From Lachnospiraceae bacterium NE2001 (GTDB lineage: Bacteria; Bacillota; Clostridia; Lachnospirales; Lachnospiraceae), in assembly GCA_900110635.1 (NCBI GenBank), contig FOEK01000011.1, positions 1-64,000 on the forward strand: a stretch of 64,000 nt of DNA. Direction: 5' to 3'. The translations under genes and the position numbers were made by a program. This document shows positions 39,707 to 47,783 of this stretch, piece by piece. A model generated the notes under the pieces. That model worked only from the letters and a program-made list of their open reading frames with translations, was not told the origin of the DNA and searched no databases. The stretch's first letter is position 1. The number at the start of each line of letters is the position of its first letter.

Positions 39707-40936
39707 ATGGGAATGTATGAAGAACTCATCGAGCGTGGACTTATCGCTCAGGTGACAGATGAAGATGGAGTTAGAGACCTTATCAATAACGGTAAGGCTA
39801 CATTTTATATAGGTTTTGACCCTACAGCTGATTCACTCCACGTAGGACATTTTATGGCGCTCTGCCTTATGAAGAGACTTCAGATGGCTGGTAACAGACC
39901 AATCGCTCTGGTTGGTGGTGGTACCGGTATGATCGGCGATCCTACAGGTAGAACTGATCTTCGTAAGATGATGACTACAGAGATGATCGATCATAACTGC
40001 GAGTGCTTTAAGAAGCAGATGAGCCGTTTCATTGAGTTCGGTGAGGGTAAGGCTATGATGGTTAATAACGCTGACTGGCTGAGAGACCTGAACTATATCG
40101 AGTTCATCCGTGATATTGGTTCTATGTTCAAGGTTAACAATATGCTTCGTGCCGAGTGCTACAAGCAGAGACTTGCCAGCGATGAAGGTCTTACCTTCCT
40201 TGAGTTTAACTATATGCTTATGCAGAGCTACGATTTCCTGAAGCTCTATGAGGATTATGGCTGTAATCTTCAGTTTGGTGGAGATGATCAGTGGTCCAAT
40301 ATGCTGGGTGGTCGTGAGCTTATTCGTAGAAAGCTTGGCAAGGAAGATGCACAGGCTATGACGATCACACTTCTTCTTAACTCAGAGGGTAAGAAGATGG
40401 GTAAGACAGCAGGCGGTGCTGTATGGCTTGATCCAGAGAAGACAACTCCATATGATTTCTATCAGTATTGGAGAAATGTTGATGATGCTGATGTCATCAA
40501 CTGTATAAAGATGCTTACATTTCTTCCTATGGAAGAGATTCGTGAAATGGAAAAGTGGGAAGGCGCTGAGCTTAACAAGGCTAAGGAAATCCTGGCTTAC
40601 CATCTTACAGAGCTCGTTCATGGTAAGGAAGAAGCTGATAAGGCTGATACAGCTGCTAAGTCAATCTTTGGCGGCGGCGGATCAGAGAATATGCCGGAGA
40701 CAGCTCTTGAAGACGGCGATTTTAAAGAGGATGGAACTATTGATCTTATAAGCATCCTTGTAAAGGCTGGTCTTGTAACATCTCGTGGCGAGGGACGCCG
40801 CGCAATCGAGCAGAATGGTGTTGCCGTAAATGGGGATAAGGTAACAGATGTTTTTGCCAGCTACAATAAAGAAGCATTTAATGATGAATTCGTTGTAAGA
40901 CGAGGAAAGAAAAACTTCCGTAAAATCATTTTATAG
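39707..40936 (+). CDS. tyrS: Tyrosyl-tRNA synthetase
   Basis: 409 residues. Class I synthetase that charges tRNA-Tyr. The HIGH-like motif is DSLHVGHFM near residue 45. Tyrosine-binding landmarks include YMLMQSYDF near 168 and QFGGDDQW near 185. The KMSKS loop is KKMGKT near 228. A C-terminal S4 RNA-binding domain follows (SRGEGRRAIEQNGVAVNGDKV near 365). GGAGG precedes the ATG by 8 nt. Unlike many Firmicute tyrS genes it has no T-box in its short leader. Confidence 0.96.
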   Translation: MGMYEELIERGLIAQVTDEDGVRDLINNGKATFYIGFDPTADSLHVGHFMALCLMKRLQMAGNRPIALVGGGTGMIGDPTGRTDLRKMMTTEMIDHNCECFKKQMSRFIEFGEGKAMMVNNADWLRDLNYIEFIRDIGSMFKVNNMLRAECYKQRLASDEGLTFLEFNYMLMQSYDFLKLYEDYGCNLQFGGDDQWSNMLGGRELIRRKLGKEDAQAMTITLLLNSEGKKMGKTAGGAVWLDPEKTTPYDFYQYWRNVDDADVINCIKMLTFLPMEEIREMEKWEGAELNKAKEILAYHLTELVHGKEEADKADTAAKSIFGGGGSENMPETALEDGDFKEDGTIDLISILVKAGLVTSRGEGRRAIEQNGVAVNGDKVTDVFASYNKEAFNDEFVVRRGKKNFRKIIL

Positions 40937-40944
40937 TTTACATA

Positions 40945-40982
40945 ATAATGTGCAAAGGGGACGGACCCCGTTGCACATTATA
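40945..40982. repeat. GGGGAC/GTCCCC palindromic repeat, copy 2
   Basis: TAATGTGCAA (from 40946) pairs with TTGCACATTA (to 40980), enclosing GGGGACGGACCCC. It lies between tyrS and the pseudo-receiver gene. Confidence 0.7.
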
Positions 40983-41001
40983 GTGTGTAGAAGGGGGTAA
41001 T

Positions 41002-42198
41002 ATGGGGAAAATAGTAGAAAAAGGCAAGGAGGTTGCTGAGAAGCAGCTGGAGAATCTGAGGAATCTTCGTAATAGAAGAAACAGTGATTATGAGTTCACT
41101 GGTCTTTCTGACAAGAATTCAAATGTTGAGAAAGAGCTCAGCCTTTACACTAGAGAGGGGCAGTTTTATGTTCTTCTGGTAGATGCTGACGCTGATGAGC
41201 GCATTACTATCGAGAGAATGATCGATCAGACTGGCTGTTTTGTTACGTCTGTATCAAGTGGTATAGAGTGCCTTGATCAGATCAGCCGTGACAAGTATGA
41301 TCTGATATTCTTGTCCAGAAATATGCCTAGAATGGACGGAATTCAGACACTTAACAATATGAAGAACAGTTCAGCTAACCGTTCCAAGGATGCTAAGGTT
41401 TATGTGATCCTTGAGGAAAAGGTAGATGAGCCTGATATATATTTTGAAAATGCTGGTTTTGATGGCATAGTTCGTAAACCAATTGACAGGACTATTCTTC
41501 AGAACATTATCATTTCACGTGTTCCTTCAAAGATGCTTCCTGATGATGAGGAGCTTTTGCAGGAAATCAGAACACATGCAGAGGACGCTGAGGCTCTTAA
41601 GAGCTGCGGAGTCAGATTCATTGAGGCTCTTAAGAGTTATAAGGGTAATCTTGATGAGTACAAAGAGGATGCCTCCAAGTTCTGCGATGATTACGAGGTT
41701 ATCAGCTCAGACATGATAGATGCTCTGTATTCTGGAAAGAGTGCAGAATATATGACCTTTGCGAGAACCGTTCGTGAGAGTGCTCGTAAGCTTGGTGCCA
41801 TCTACCTGTCGTACTGCTTTGATGACCATGTAAATATGGCTAAAGATGATAATATGGATATAGCTGAGAGCAATTGGAGAACTCTGGTTGCTGAATGGGA
41901 AAATGTTGTCTCTGGTCTTGCAGGCTGGCTGGGTAAGTCCAGCATTCAGCTTGGAGCCACCGAGATCCTTACTTCCAATACTAACGGAATAAGACTTCCT
42001 ATGTCAGATGTTAAAGTCCGTATCGATGAGATCCTTGGTAATCTGGAGGATAATGATCAGGAAACAGCCAGAAGAAATGCCAGCAAGCTTAGCCTTTATG
42101 AGCTTGATCCTGATATTCGTCTCAAGGTAGACAGAGTCATCAAAGCATTTGACAAGAATAAGGTTAATACGGCAGTAGATATTCTCAGAAGTATCTAG
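41002..42198 (+). CDS. Pseudo-receiver protein with Hpt-like helical region
   Basis: 398 residues. After a basic helical start, residues about 52-165 are a CheY-like receiver: YVLLVDADADERITIERM gives the acidic pair, and DLIFLSRNMPRMDGIQTL the beta3 loop. The phosphoacceptor Asp there is replaced by Ser105, and the later Thr/Ser is also lost (VYVILEEK), while the Lys of VRKPID is kept. Residues 180-398 are all helical with two repeats reminiscent of Hpt bundles, but without the HxxKG motif. It probably signals by protein contact, not phosphorylation. Its stop overlaps that of the convergent XRE gene in CTAG. Confidence 0.72.
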   Translation: MGKIVEKGKEVAEKQLENLRNLRNRRNSDYEFTGLSDKNSNVEKELSLYTREGQFYVLLVDADADERITIERMIDQTGCFVTSVSSGIECLDQISRDKYDLIFLSRNMPRMDGIQTLNNMKNSSANRSKDAKVYVILEEKVDEPDIYFENAGFDGIVRKPIDRTILQNIIISRVPSKMLPDDEELLQEIRTHAEDAEALKSCGVRFIEALKSYKGNLDEYKEDASKFCDDYEVISSDMIDALYSGKSAEYMTFARTVRESARKLGAIYLSYCFDDHVNMAKDDNMDIAESNWRTLVAEWENVVSGLAGWLGKSSIQLGATEILTSNTNGIRLPMSDVKVRIDEILGNLEDNDQETARRNASKLSLYELDPDIRLKVDRVIKAFDKNKVNTAVDILRSI

Positions 42199-42485
42199 TC
42201 CTTTTTCTTCTTTTTGGAAGCTTTCAGGGGTAATTGGGTTTTGAATCTGTATTGTTCAGCCACCATATCATCGGGCATATTTTGCAGTACATAGTTGTAG
42301 ATATCATAATCATATAACTCGCATAATATAGCCATAAGTTCTATAGTTGGCTGCGCTCTGCCAGTTTCAAGATTGCTGTAAGCCTGTCTGGATATATGCA
42401 GTACTTCAGCTACTTCTGATTGTGTCAGGTTGTTTTCGATTCTTAAATCGCGGAGAAGATTTCCCCAATATAATCTAATTGCCAT
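42195..42485 (-). CDS. XRE-family helix-turn-helix regulator
   Basis: About 96 residues. The N-terminal HTH_3 domain is clear (LRIENNLTQSEVAEVLHISRQAY, then SNLETGRAQPT). A short helical part and a Lys-rich tail ending KKKKKD follow. Start placed at 42485, with AAAGGAG about 6 nt upstream on the minus strand; an ATG further out overlaps that site. It is convergent with the pseudo-receiver gene and divergent from thyA. Target unknown. Confidence 0.82.
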   Translation of the reverse strand: MAIRLYWGNLLRDLRIENNLTQSEVAEVLHISRQAYSNLETGRAQPTIELMAILCELYDYDIYNYVLQNMPDDMVAEQYRFKTQLPLKASKKKKKD

Positions 42486-42612
42486 GTCGTCTCCTTTCAT
42501 ATAGCAGTGCTAGATTTTGTTGCACACTGATGCTAATACAGTTTTGAGAGATGTGGATAAAAATGAGTCTGAAATGCACGATTTTGTGCTTTTGTGAAAG
42601 AAGAGGTGTATA

Positions 42613-43443
42613 TTGAGTAAGGCTGACAGTATATTTATTAAAATGTGCGAGGATATAATTTCTAGCGGATATAGCACAGAAGGTGAGAAGGTTCGTCCGA
42701 AGTGGGAGGACGGAACCTTCGCTTATACTATAAAGAAGTTTGGCGTGATCAACAGATATGATCTGCAGGAGGAGTTTCCTGCCATAACACTTCGCAAGAC
42801 CTATATTAAGTCTGCGATTGATGAGATACTCTGGATATGGCAGAAAAAGTCCAACAATATCCATGAGCTTAAGAGCTCCATCTGGGATGAGTGGGCTGAT
42901 GAAGAGGGTTCCATCGGCAAGGCCTATGGTTATCAGCTGGGCGTTAAGCATATATATAAAGAGGGCGAGTTTGACCAGGTTGACAGAGTTCTCTATGACC
43001 TGAAGGAGAATCCTTATTCCCGCCGTATTATGACTAACATATACGTTCATCAGGATCTTCACGAGATGAATCTCTATCCTTGTGCGTACAGCATGACATT
43101 TAACGTTACAGGAGATAAGTTAAATGCTATCTTAAACCAGCGTTCTCAGGATGTACTTGCTGCTGGCAACTGGAACGTTGTTCAGTATGCAGCACTCCTT
43201 ATGATGATCGCACAGGTTACTGGCTTTAAGCCGGGAGAGCTGGTGCACGTTATAGCTGATGCGCATATCTATGACAGACATATTCCAATCATCAAGGAAC
43301 TTATAAAACGTGAAACATATCCTGCTCCAAAGGTTACACTCAATCCTGAAGTAAAGAACTTCTATGATTTTAAAGTCGATGACTTTACTATTGAGAACTA
43401 TGTGACAGGACCACAGGTTAAAGATATTCCAATAGCAATATAA
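42613..43443 (+). CDS. thyA: Thymidylate synthase (TTG start)
   Basis: 276 residues. ThyA methylates dUMP to dTMP with methylene-tetrahydrofolate. The catalytic Cys is in LYPCAYSMTFNV near residue 156. The family blocks YDLQEEFPAITLRKTY near 50, LNAILNQRSQDVLAAGNWNV near 172 and HVIADAHIYDRH near 214 are present. AGAGGTG precedes the TTG at 42613. It is followed after 41 nt by folA, which regenerates tetrahydrofolate from its dihydrofolate product, a classic pairing. Confidence 0.95.
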   Translation: MSKADSIFIKMCEDIISSGYSTEGEKVRPKWEDGTFAYTIKKFGVINRYDLQEEFPAITLRKTYIKSAIDEILWIWQKKSNNIHELKSSIWDEWADEEGSIGKAYGYQLGVKHIYKEGEFDQVDRVLYDLKENPYSRRIMTNIYVHQDLHEMNLYPCAYSMTFNVTGDKLNAILNQRSQDVLAAGNWNVVQYAALLMMIAQVTGFKPGELVHVIADAHIYDRHIPIIKELIKRETYPAPKVTLNPEVKNFYDFKVDDFTIENYVTGPQVKDIPIAI

Positions 43444-43447
43444 AAGG

Positions 43448-43468
43448 CAGAGAACCGTCCCCTGTCTT
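43448..43468. repeat. GGGGAC/GTCCCC repeat, partial copy 3
   Basis: A half element, AGAGAACCGTCCCCTGTCTT, lies between thyA and folA. It shares the GTCCCC core with the full palindromes but lacks the second arm. Confidence 0.5.
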
Positions 43469-43484
43469 ATGAGGGTATATAATT

Positions 43485-43997
43485 ATGATATTAATTGCAG
43501 CTGTAGATAGAAACTGGGCTATAGGTAACAAGGACAGCCTATTGGTTAGTATTCCGGAAGATCAGAAGAGATTTCGTCAGATAACCACAGGACATACCGT
43601 GGTTCTTGGGAGAAAGACTCTTGCTGGATTTCCAAACGGACTTCCGCTTAAGAACAGAACCAATATAATCCTTTCAGCTAATCCTGAGTTTTCTGTGAAT
43701 GGTGACAATGCGATAATTGTCAGAAGTGAGCAGGAACTTTTTGATACATTATCTGAACTTGATTCTGATGACATTTATATTATTGGCGGTGGTACTCTAT
43801 ACAAGATGATGGAGCCGTACTGTGATACAGCTATAATCACTTATCTTGATTATTCCTACGAAGCTGACACATATTTCCCAAATCTTGATGAAATGGATAA
43901 CTGGGAGATGGTTGAAGAGAGTGAGGAACAGACCTATTTCAGCCTTGAATATTATTACAGAACCTACAGGAATAAATCACCTAAGAAACTGAAATAA
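43485..43997 (+). CDS. folA: Dihydrofolate reductase
   Basis: 170 residues. Reduces dihydrofolate to tetrahydrofolate with NADPH. The N-terminus ILIAAVDRNWAIGNKDSLL matches the substrate-binding strand and Met20-type loop. GHTVVLGRKTLAGFP near 34 and DIYIIGGGTLYKMM near 95 are the NADPH-binding segments. Forms a small operon with thyA. Confidence 0.94.
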   Translation: MILIAAVDRNWAIGNKDSLLVSIPEDQKRFRQITTGHTVVLGRKTLAGFPNGLPLKNRTNIILSANPEFSVNGDNAIIVRSEQELFDTLSELDSDDIYIIGGGTLYKMMEPYCDTAIITYLDYSYEADTYFPNLDEMDNWEMVEESEEQTYFSLEYYYRTYRNKSPKKLK

Positions 43998-44066
43998 GTC
44001 TGATAAAAGACTTTGATAATAGTTTACAGAAAACCGCAATTAAAACTTTTTTTTATGGGGTAAAAA

Positions 44067-44075
44067 TGCTATAAT
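44067..44075 (+). promoter_or_regulatory. Extended -10 promoter of the 44116-52465 locus
   Basis: TGCTATAAT (44067-44075), a full extended -10 with a poor -35, lies 41 nt before the first start codon. Confidence 0.55.
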
Positions 44076-44115
44076 AAACTGTACTGTTTATTGTTACTTT
44101 AAGGAGGGGAAGATA

Positions 44116-45219
44116 TTGGCAGATAATATAATGATTACTACAGGGACAGGCTTTGAGGGGTACAGTGTGACTGAGTATCTGGGGTTCATTTCCAGTCAGG
44201 CAATTCTTGGTTCTAATTTCATTTCTGGAATAGCTGCAAATGTTGCCGATGTATCCAGAAAGGATACTGCAAAGCTTGAACAGTGTCGTGAGGATGCTGA
44301 ACAGCAGCTGATCAAAGCGGCTAAGAAGAAGGGTGCAAACGCTGTAGTTGGTATGAACATGTTCTATGCACCATTCGAAGCTGGTTCATTTGGTATCATA
44401 GTTTCTGGTACCGCAGTCAAGATTACTAAGCATATTACAGTAAGTGATGCTCTTCATAAGGAGCTCTTTGTCACTAACTATTATAATCGCCTTGTTCCTA
44501 GACCAGTTAAGGTCGTTCTTGATGGAGATTCAAGCACCATCAATTTGAAACTTGTTTGTTATAATTATAATCACGATGATATTCAGGCTCTTAGAGCAGA
44601 TGTGGAGTTTACCAATCTGTATGATGAGAGACTGGTTATAAAGAATATAGATTTTGTATTCAGTGAGAACATCAATCTTTCTGTTATTGAATCTGATTAT
44701 GTTCAGAGTAAGATTGCTCCAAATGATCTGCAGCTTCTTAAGGATGCAAAGATCATTCTTACAAAGTATGCTACTCCTAGAGGTATATATGCTTGTAATG
44801 ATCAGCCTATAAATGTTACTCTGAGTCCTAGACGTCTGGAGACACTTAAGGCTAAGCGTGGTATTGATGCAGTTGAGAAGTATAGAACAGATGGAATGAT
44901 CTGGACCTGTAACTGTGGTCACGTTAACGAAGCTGGTTCGGAAGAGTGTATCGTTTGCGGACGTAAGCAGAAGGATATTATGACAAAGGCTTCCTTCAAT
45001 TACGAGGAAATGATCGATCGTATGAAGGAGAAGGAATACGTTGTCGAGATCAAGGATGTTCTGATGCAGTACATCAAGGAAATCGATTCAAGTATGAGAC
45101 TTGAGCTTCTCGAGATTATGGAGTCTGGACTTCAGTATGAGAAGACAAGAGGAAATATGAAGGAAACAGTAATTGAGAAGGTCGAGAAGGTCTTCGAAGA
45201 TGCTTCCATCGATGAATAA
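44116..45219 (+). CDS. YbjQ-like (UPF0145) domain protein with zinc ribbon
   Basis: 367 residues. Residues 1-100 form the YbjQ/UPF0145 heavy-metal-binding fold (GYSVTEYLGFISSQAILG, then KKKGANAVVGMNMFYAPF). The middle is beta-rich, like an arrestin or bespoke Ig-type domain. Near residue 260 is a RanBP2-type zinc ribbon, WTCNCGHVNEAGSEECIVCGRKQ in outline (two CxC/CxxC pairs). The end is helical. Translation starts at TTG 44116 behind AGGAGG. It opens a run of four unusual proteins ending with an MreB-like actin. Confidence 0.72.
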   Translation: MADNIMITTGTGFEGYSVTEYLGFISSQAILGSNFISGIAANVADVSRKDTAKLEQCREDAEQQLIKAAKKKGANAVVGMNMFYAPFEAGSFGIIVSGTAVKITKHITVSDALHKELFVTNYYNRLVPRPVKVVLDGDSSTINLKLVCYNYNHDDIQALRADVEFTNLYDERLVIKNIDFVFSENINLSVIESDYVQSKIAPNDLQLLKDAKIILTKYATPRGIYACNDQPINVTLSPRRLETLKAKRGIDAVEKYRTDGMIWTCNCGHVNEAGSEECIVCGRKQKDIMTKASFNYEEMIDRMKEKEYVVEIKDVLMQYIKEIDSSMRLELLEIMESGLQYEKTRGNMKETVIEKVEKVFEDASIDE

Positions 45220-45262
45220 ATAATAGTCGTCTTTAGAGCGAAGAATTAAGAGGTACAAAGAT

Positions 45263-47728
45263 TTGAGTTCTGGACTTAGCATGGCCAGTATAAACAAAAT
45301 AAAAGAACTAGCAGAGTCTCACGAGTATAGTCTGGCTGCTCCTATTTTAGATTCACAGGATCTGGAAAAGTCCTACAATCCTCAGTTTCTGAGGTTGTGC
45401 GGTGAGATATATGAAAATGTTGGAAGGCTTTCAGAGGCAAGACATCTCTATGTTAAGGCACATATAATGGCACCTGAAGCAACAAGAATCATTTTCTCGC
45501 TGATGGATTATTACCTGAAGGTAGGACTATTTGATCTGGCTGAGAGATATTTTGAGGAATATGTATATTTCAGCAACGGTACAGGTCAGGAGCTTTCAAA
45601 TGTTCGTTACATTATGAAGAAGGCTAAGGCTCCGGATCTTATGGAGCTTTACGATATCCTGTTCCCGTATTATCGAGACAATATGGATGAGAAATGGAGC
45701 TTCGAGCTTCTTCTTCTCACAAAGCTGCTTGATAAGGGTGATATGGACATTATCGCCTCTGACTATAAAGCTACATTTAAGAGCAGTGCTTACAGACATC
45801 TCATAGACGATGTAGTAGAGAATAAGGCCACTGCCTGGGACAATTTCTTTATCTATGCTGAGAAACCTCGCAAGGATGATCTCCCTGAGGAGGAGGAAAC
45901 CAGAAAGATAGAGGAGAAACAGCTTGAGCTTGATTACAAGATAATCAATCCTCCAACTGAGGATGAGGCTGTTATCACCGCTATGGTTTCAGTTAAAGAG
46001 GATGAGCCAAATGCTATCAAGGGCGTTGACAGTGTCGAGAAGGGACTTAAAGCTCTTATAAAGAAACGTTTTAAGAAGATTAAAGAGGAAGATGAGAATC
46101 CTGAAACAGAAGAAGCTGAAAATGAGGCTGATGTTGAGGATGATGTAGAAACGGAAGAAGCTACAGAAACTGCTCAGACTTCCGAAGAAGAAACAACTGT
46201 TCTTACAGCAGAAGCTGGTGAAGAGGTATCGCTTGAAGATGCGGCTGAATCTGCTGAAGTTGTGACAGAGGAAGTTGAAGTAGATGCTGTATCTGAAGAG
46301 GCTGCTAAGCTTAGTGAGGCCTTGGATGATATAGATGTTTCAGACTTTGTTACATATGAGTTTGATGATGGATTTGCTCCAGAGTCAGATACTATAGCAG
46401 GTCTTAGTGAACTGGATTTAGAGTTTGATGATAGTTCAGAAGAAGTATTTAATGCATTTAAAGACTTCGCACTCTATCAGGATGATATGGAGAAGGGCGA
46501 GGAGTTCGTTCCGCTGGATGAAGTTCCTGTAGTTGATGACTACGAAGATACTTTTGCAGAACCTGAGCCGGAGCCAGAGCCAGAACCTGAGCCGGAACCG
46601 GAACCAGAGCCAGAGCCGGAACCGGAACCAGAGCCAGAGCCAGAACCAGAACCTGAGCCGGAACCGGAACCTGAGCCAGAACCTGAACCGGAACCTGAGC
46701 CTGAGCCAGAGCCAATTGTTGCTGAGGAAGAGTTTGTTCCAGAACCTGAAGAGAATATTCCTGAACTCGAGGAAGAGTTTATACCAGAACCTGAGGAAGA
46801 GTTCATACCAGAACCTGAGGAAGAGTTTATAGCAGAACCTGAAGAAGAGTTCGTACCTGAGGTTGAGGAGGATATTCCTGAATTAAATAATGAAGTAGAT
46901 GATTTCACTGAATATGTAGATGAACCTACTCAGGAGATACATATTCCAAGTGAAGCATATAACCCTGAGGAGTTTATTCCAGTGGTTGAGGAAGAATTCG
47001 TTCCTGTTGTTGAGGAAGAGTTCGTACCTGAGGTTGAGGAAGATATACCTGAATTAGACGAAGAACCATCCGAAGGATTTACTCAGATTGCAGAGCCAAT
47101 TCAGGAAACCTATGTTCCTGAACCAGAGCCGGTACAGGAAACTTATGTACCTGAACCAGAGCCAATTCAGGAAACCTATGTACCTGAACCAGACCCAGTA
47201 CAGGAAACTTATGTGCCTGAACCAGAACCGGTACAGGAAACTTATGTGCCTGGACCAGAGATAGTTGAGGAAGAATTTGTACCTGAGGTTGAGGAGGATA
47301 TTCCTGAGCTGAATGAAGAATCATCTGAGGCTTTTGCTCCGATTGAGGAACCAGTTCAGGAGGCATACGTACCTGAGCCAGAACCAATTCAGGAGACATA
47401 CGTACCTGAGCCAGAACCTGTAGTTGAACCAGTCGTAGATGTGGAACCTGAGCCTGTGGTTGAACCAGAACCAATTGTTGGGGATCCTGAACCAGAGCCG
47501 GTTCCTTCATATATGCTTCTGGATGCTCCATCGATTGACTTTAAGCAGTTTGGTTCAGACTTATTCCCAGGACTTAGCAAGGATGAATCTAATGTTGCTA
47601 AGGTTGAGAATAAGTTTAATGAAGTAATTAAGACAGAGAGCGAAAAGCTTGATGAAGGTCTTAAGGAAGAAGAAGCTAAACTTAAGGAAGCTGAAGCATT
47701 GCTCGCTTCCCTAGGTATTAAGTTATAA
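45263..47728 (+). CDS. TPR-type protein with long Glu-Pro repeat
   Basis: 821 residues. Residues 1-200 are helical and TPR-like ([19 protein letters not shown], then [17 protein letters not shown]). Residues 200-430 are acidic. Residues about 433-483 are a nearly pure Glu-Pro repeat. It is followed by degenerate repeats of the types [15 protein letters not shown] and [10 protein letters not shown] up to about residue 730, then a helical C-terminus ending in a conserved-looking LASLGIKL. Extended EP repeats act as stiff rods or spacers in surface and cell-wall proteins, but no signal peptide is seen. TTG start at 45263 behind AAGAGG; the ATG at 45281 is possible. Confidence 0.68.
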   Translation: MSSGLSMASINKIKELAESHEYSLAAPILDSQDLEKSYNPQFLRLCGEIYENVGRLSEARHLYVKAHIMAPEATRIIFSLMDYYLKVGLFDLAERYFEEYVYFSNGTGQELSNVRYIMKKAKAPDLMELYDILFPYYRDNMDEKWSFELLLLTKLLDKGDMDIIASDYKATFKSSAYRHLIDDVVENKATAWDNFFIYAEKPRKDDLPEEEETRKIEEKQLELDYKIINPPTEDEAVITAMVSVKEDEPNAIKGVDSVEKGLKALIKKRFKKIKEEDENPETEEAENEADVEDDVETEEATETAQTSEEETTVLTAEAGEEVSLEDAAESAEVVTEEVEVDAVSEEAAKLSEALDDIDVSDFVTYEFDDGFAPESDTIAGLSELDLEFDDSSEEVFNAFKDFALYQDDMEKGEEFVPLDEVPVVDDYEDTFAEPEPEPEPEPEPEPEPEPEPEPEPEPEPEPEPEPEPEPEPEPEPEPEPEPEPIVAEEEFVPEPEENIPELEEEFIPEPEEEFIPEPEEEFIAEPEEEFVPEVEEDIPELNNEVDDFTEYVDEPTQEIHIPSEAYNPEEFIPVVEEEFVPVVEEEFVPEVEEDIPELDEEPSEGFTQIAEPIQETYVPEPEPVQETYVPEPEPIQETYVPEPDPVQETYVPEPEPVQETYVPGPEIVEEEFVPEVEEDIPELNEESSEAFAPIEEPVQEAYVPEPEPIQETYVPEPEPVVEPVVDVEPEPVVEPEPIVGDPEPEPVPSYMLLDAPSIDFKQFGSDLFPGLSKDESNVAKVENKFNEVIKTESEKLDEGLKEEEAKLKEAEALLASLGIKL
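46558..46712 (+). repeat. Glu-Pro-coding hexanucleotide-type tandem repeat
   Basis: About 25 tandem GA(A/G)CC(A/G/T) units encode (EP)n. Third positions vary, so the tract is ancient rather than freshly expanded. Length variation between strains is likely. Confidence 0.85.
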
Positions 47729-47783
47729 CATTTTAAATGTTACATAATGAGGTATAGTTTTAACGTAAGGAGGTAATAGCACC

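Noticed and set aside
46540-46908. A Gly-Ser repeat protein on the minus strand
   Set aside because: It is only the antisense reading of the Glu-Pro repeat (GAACCn complement) and has no translation signals.
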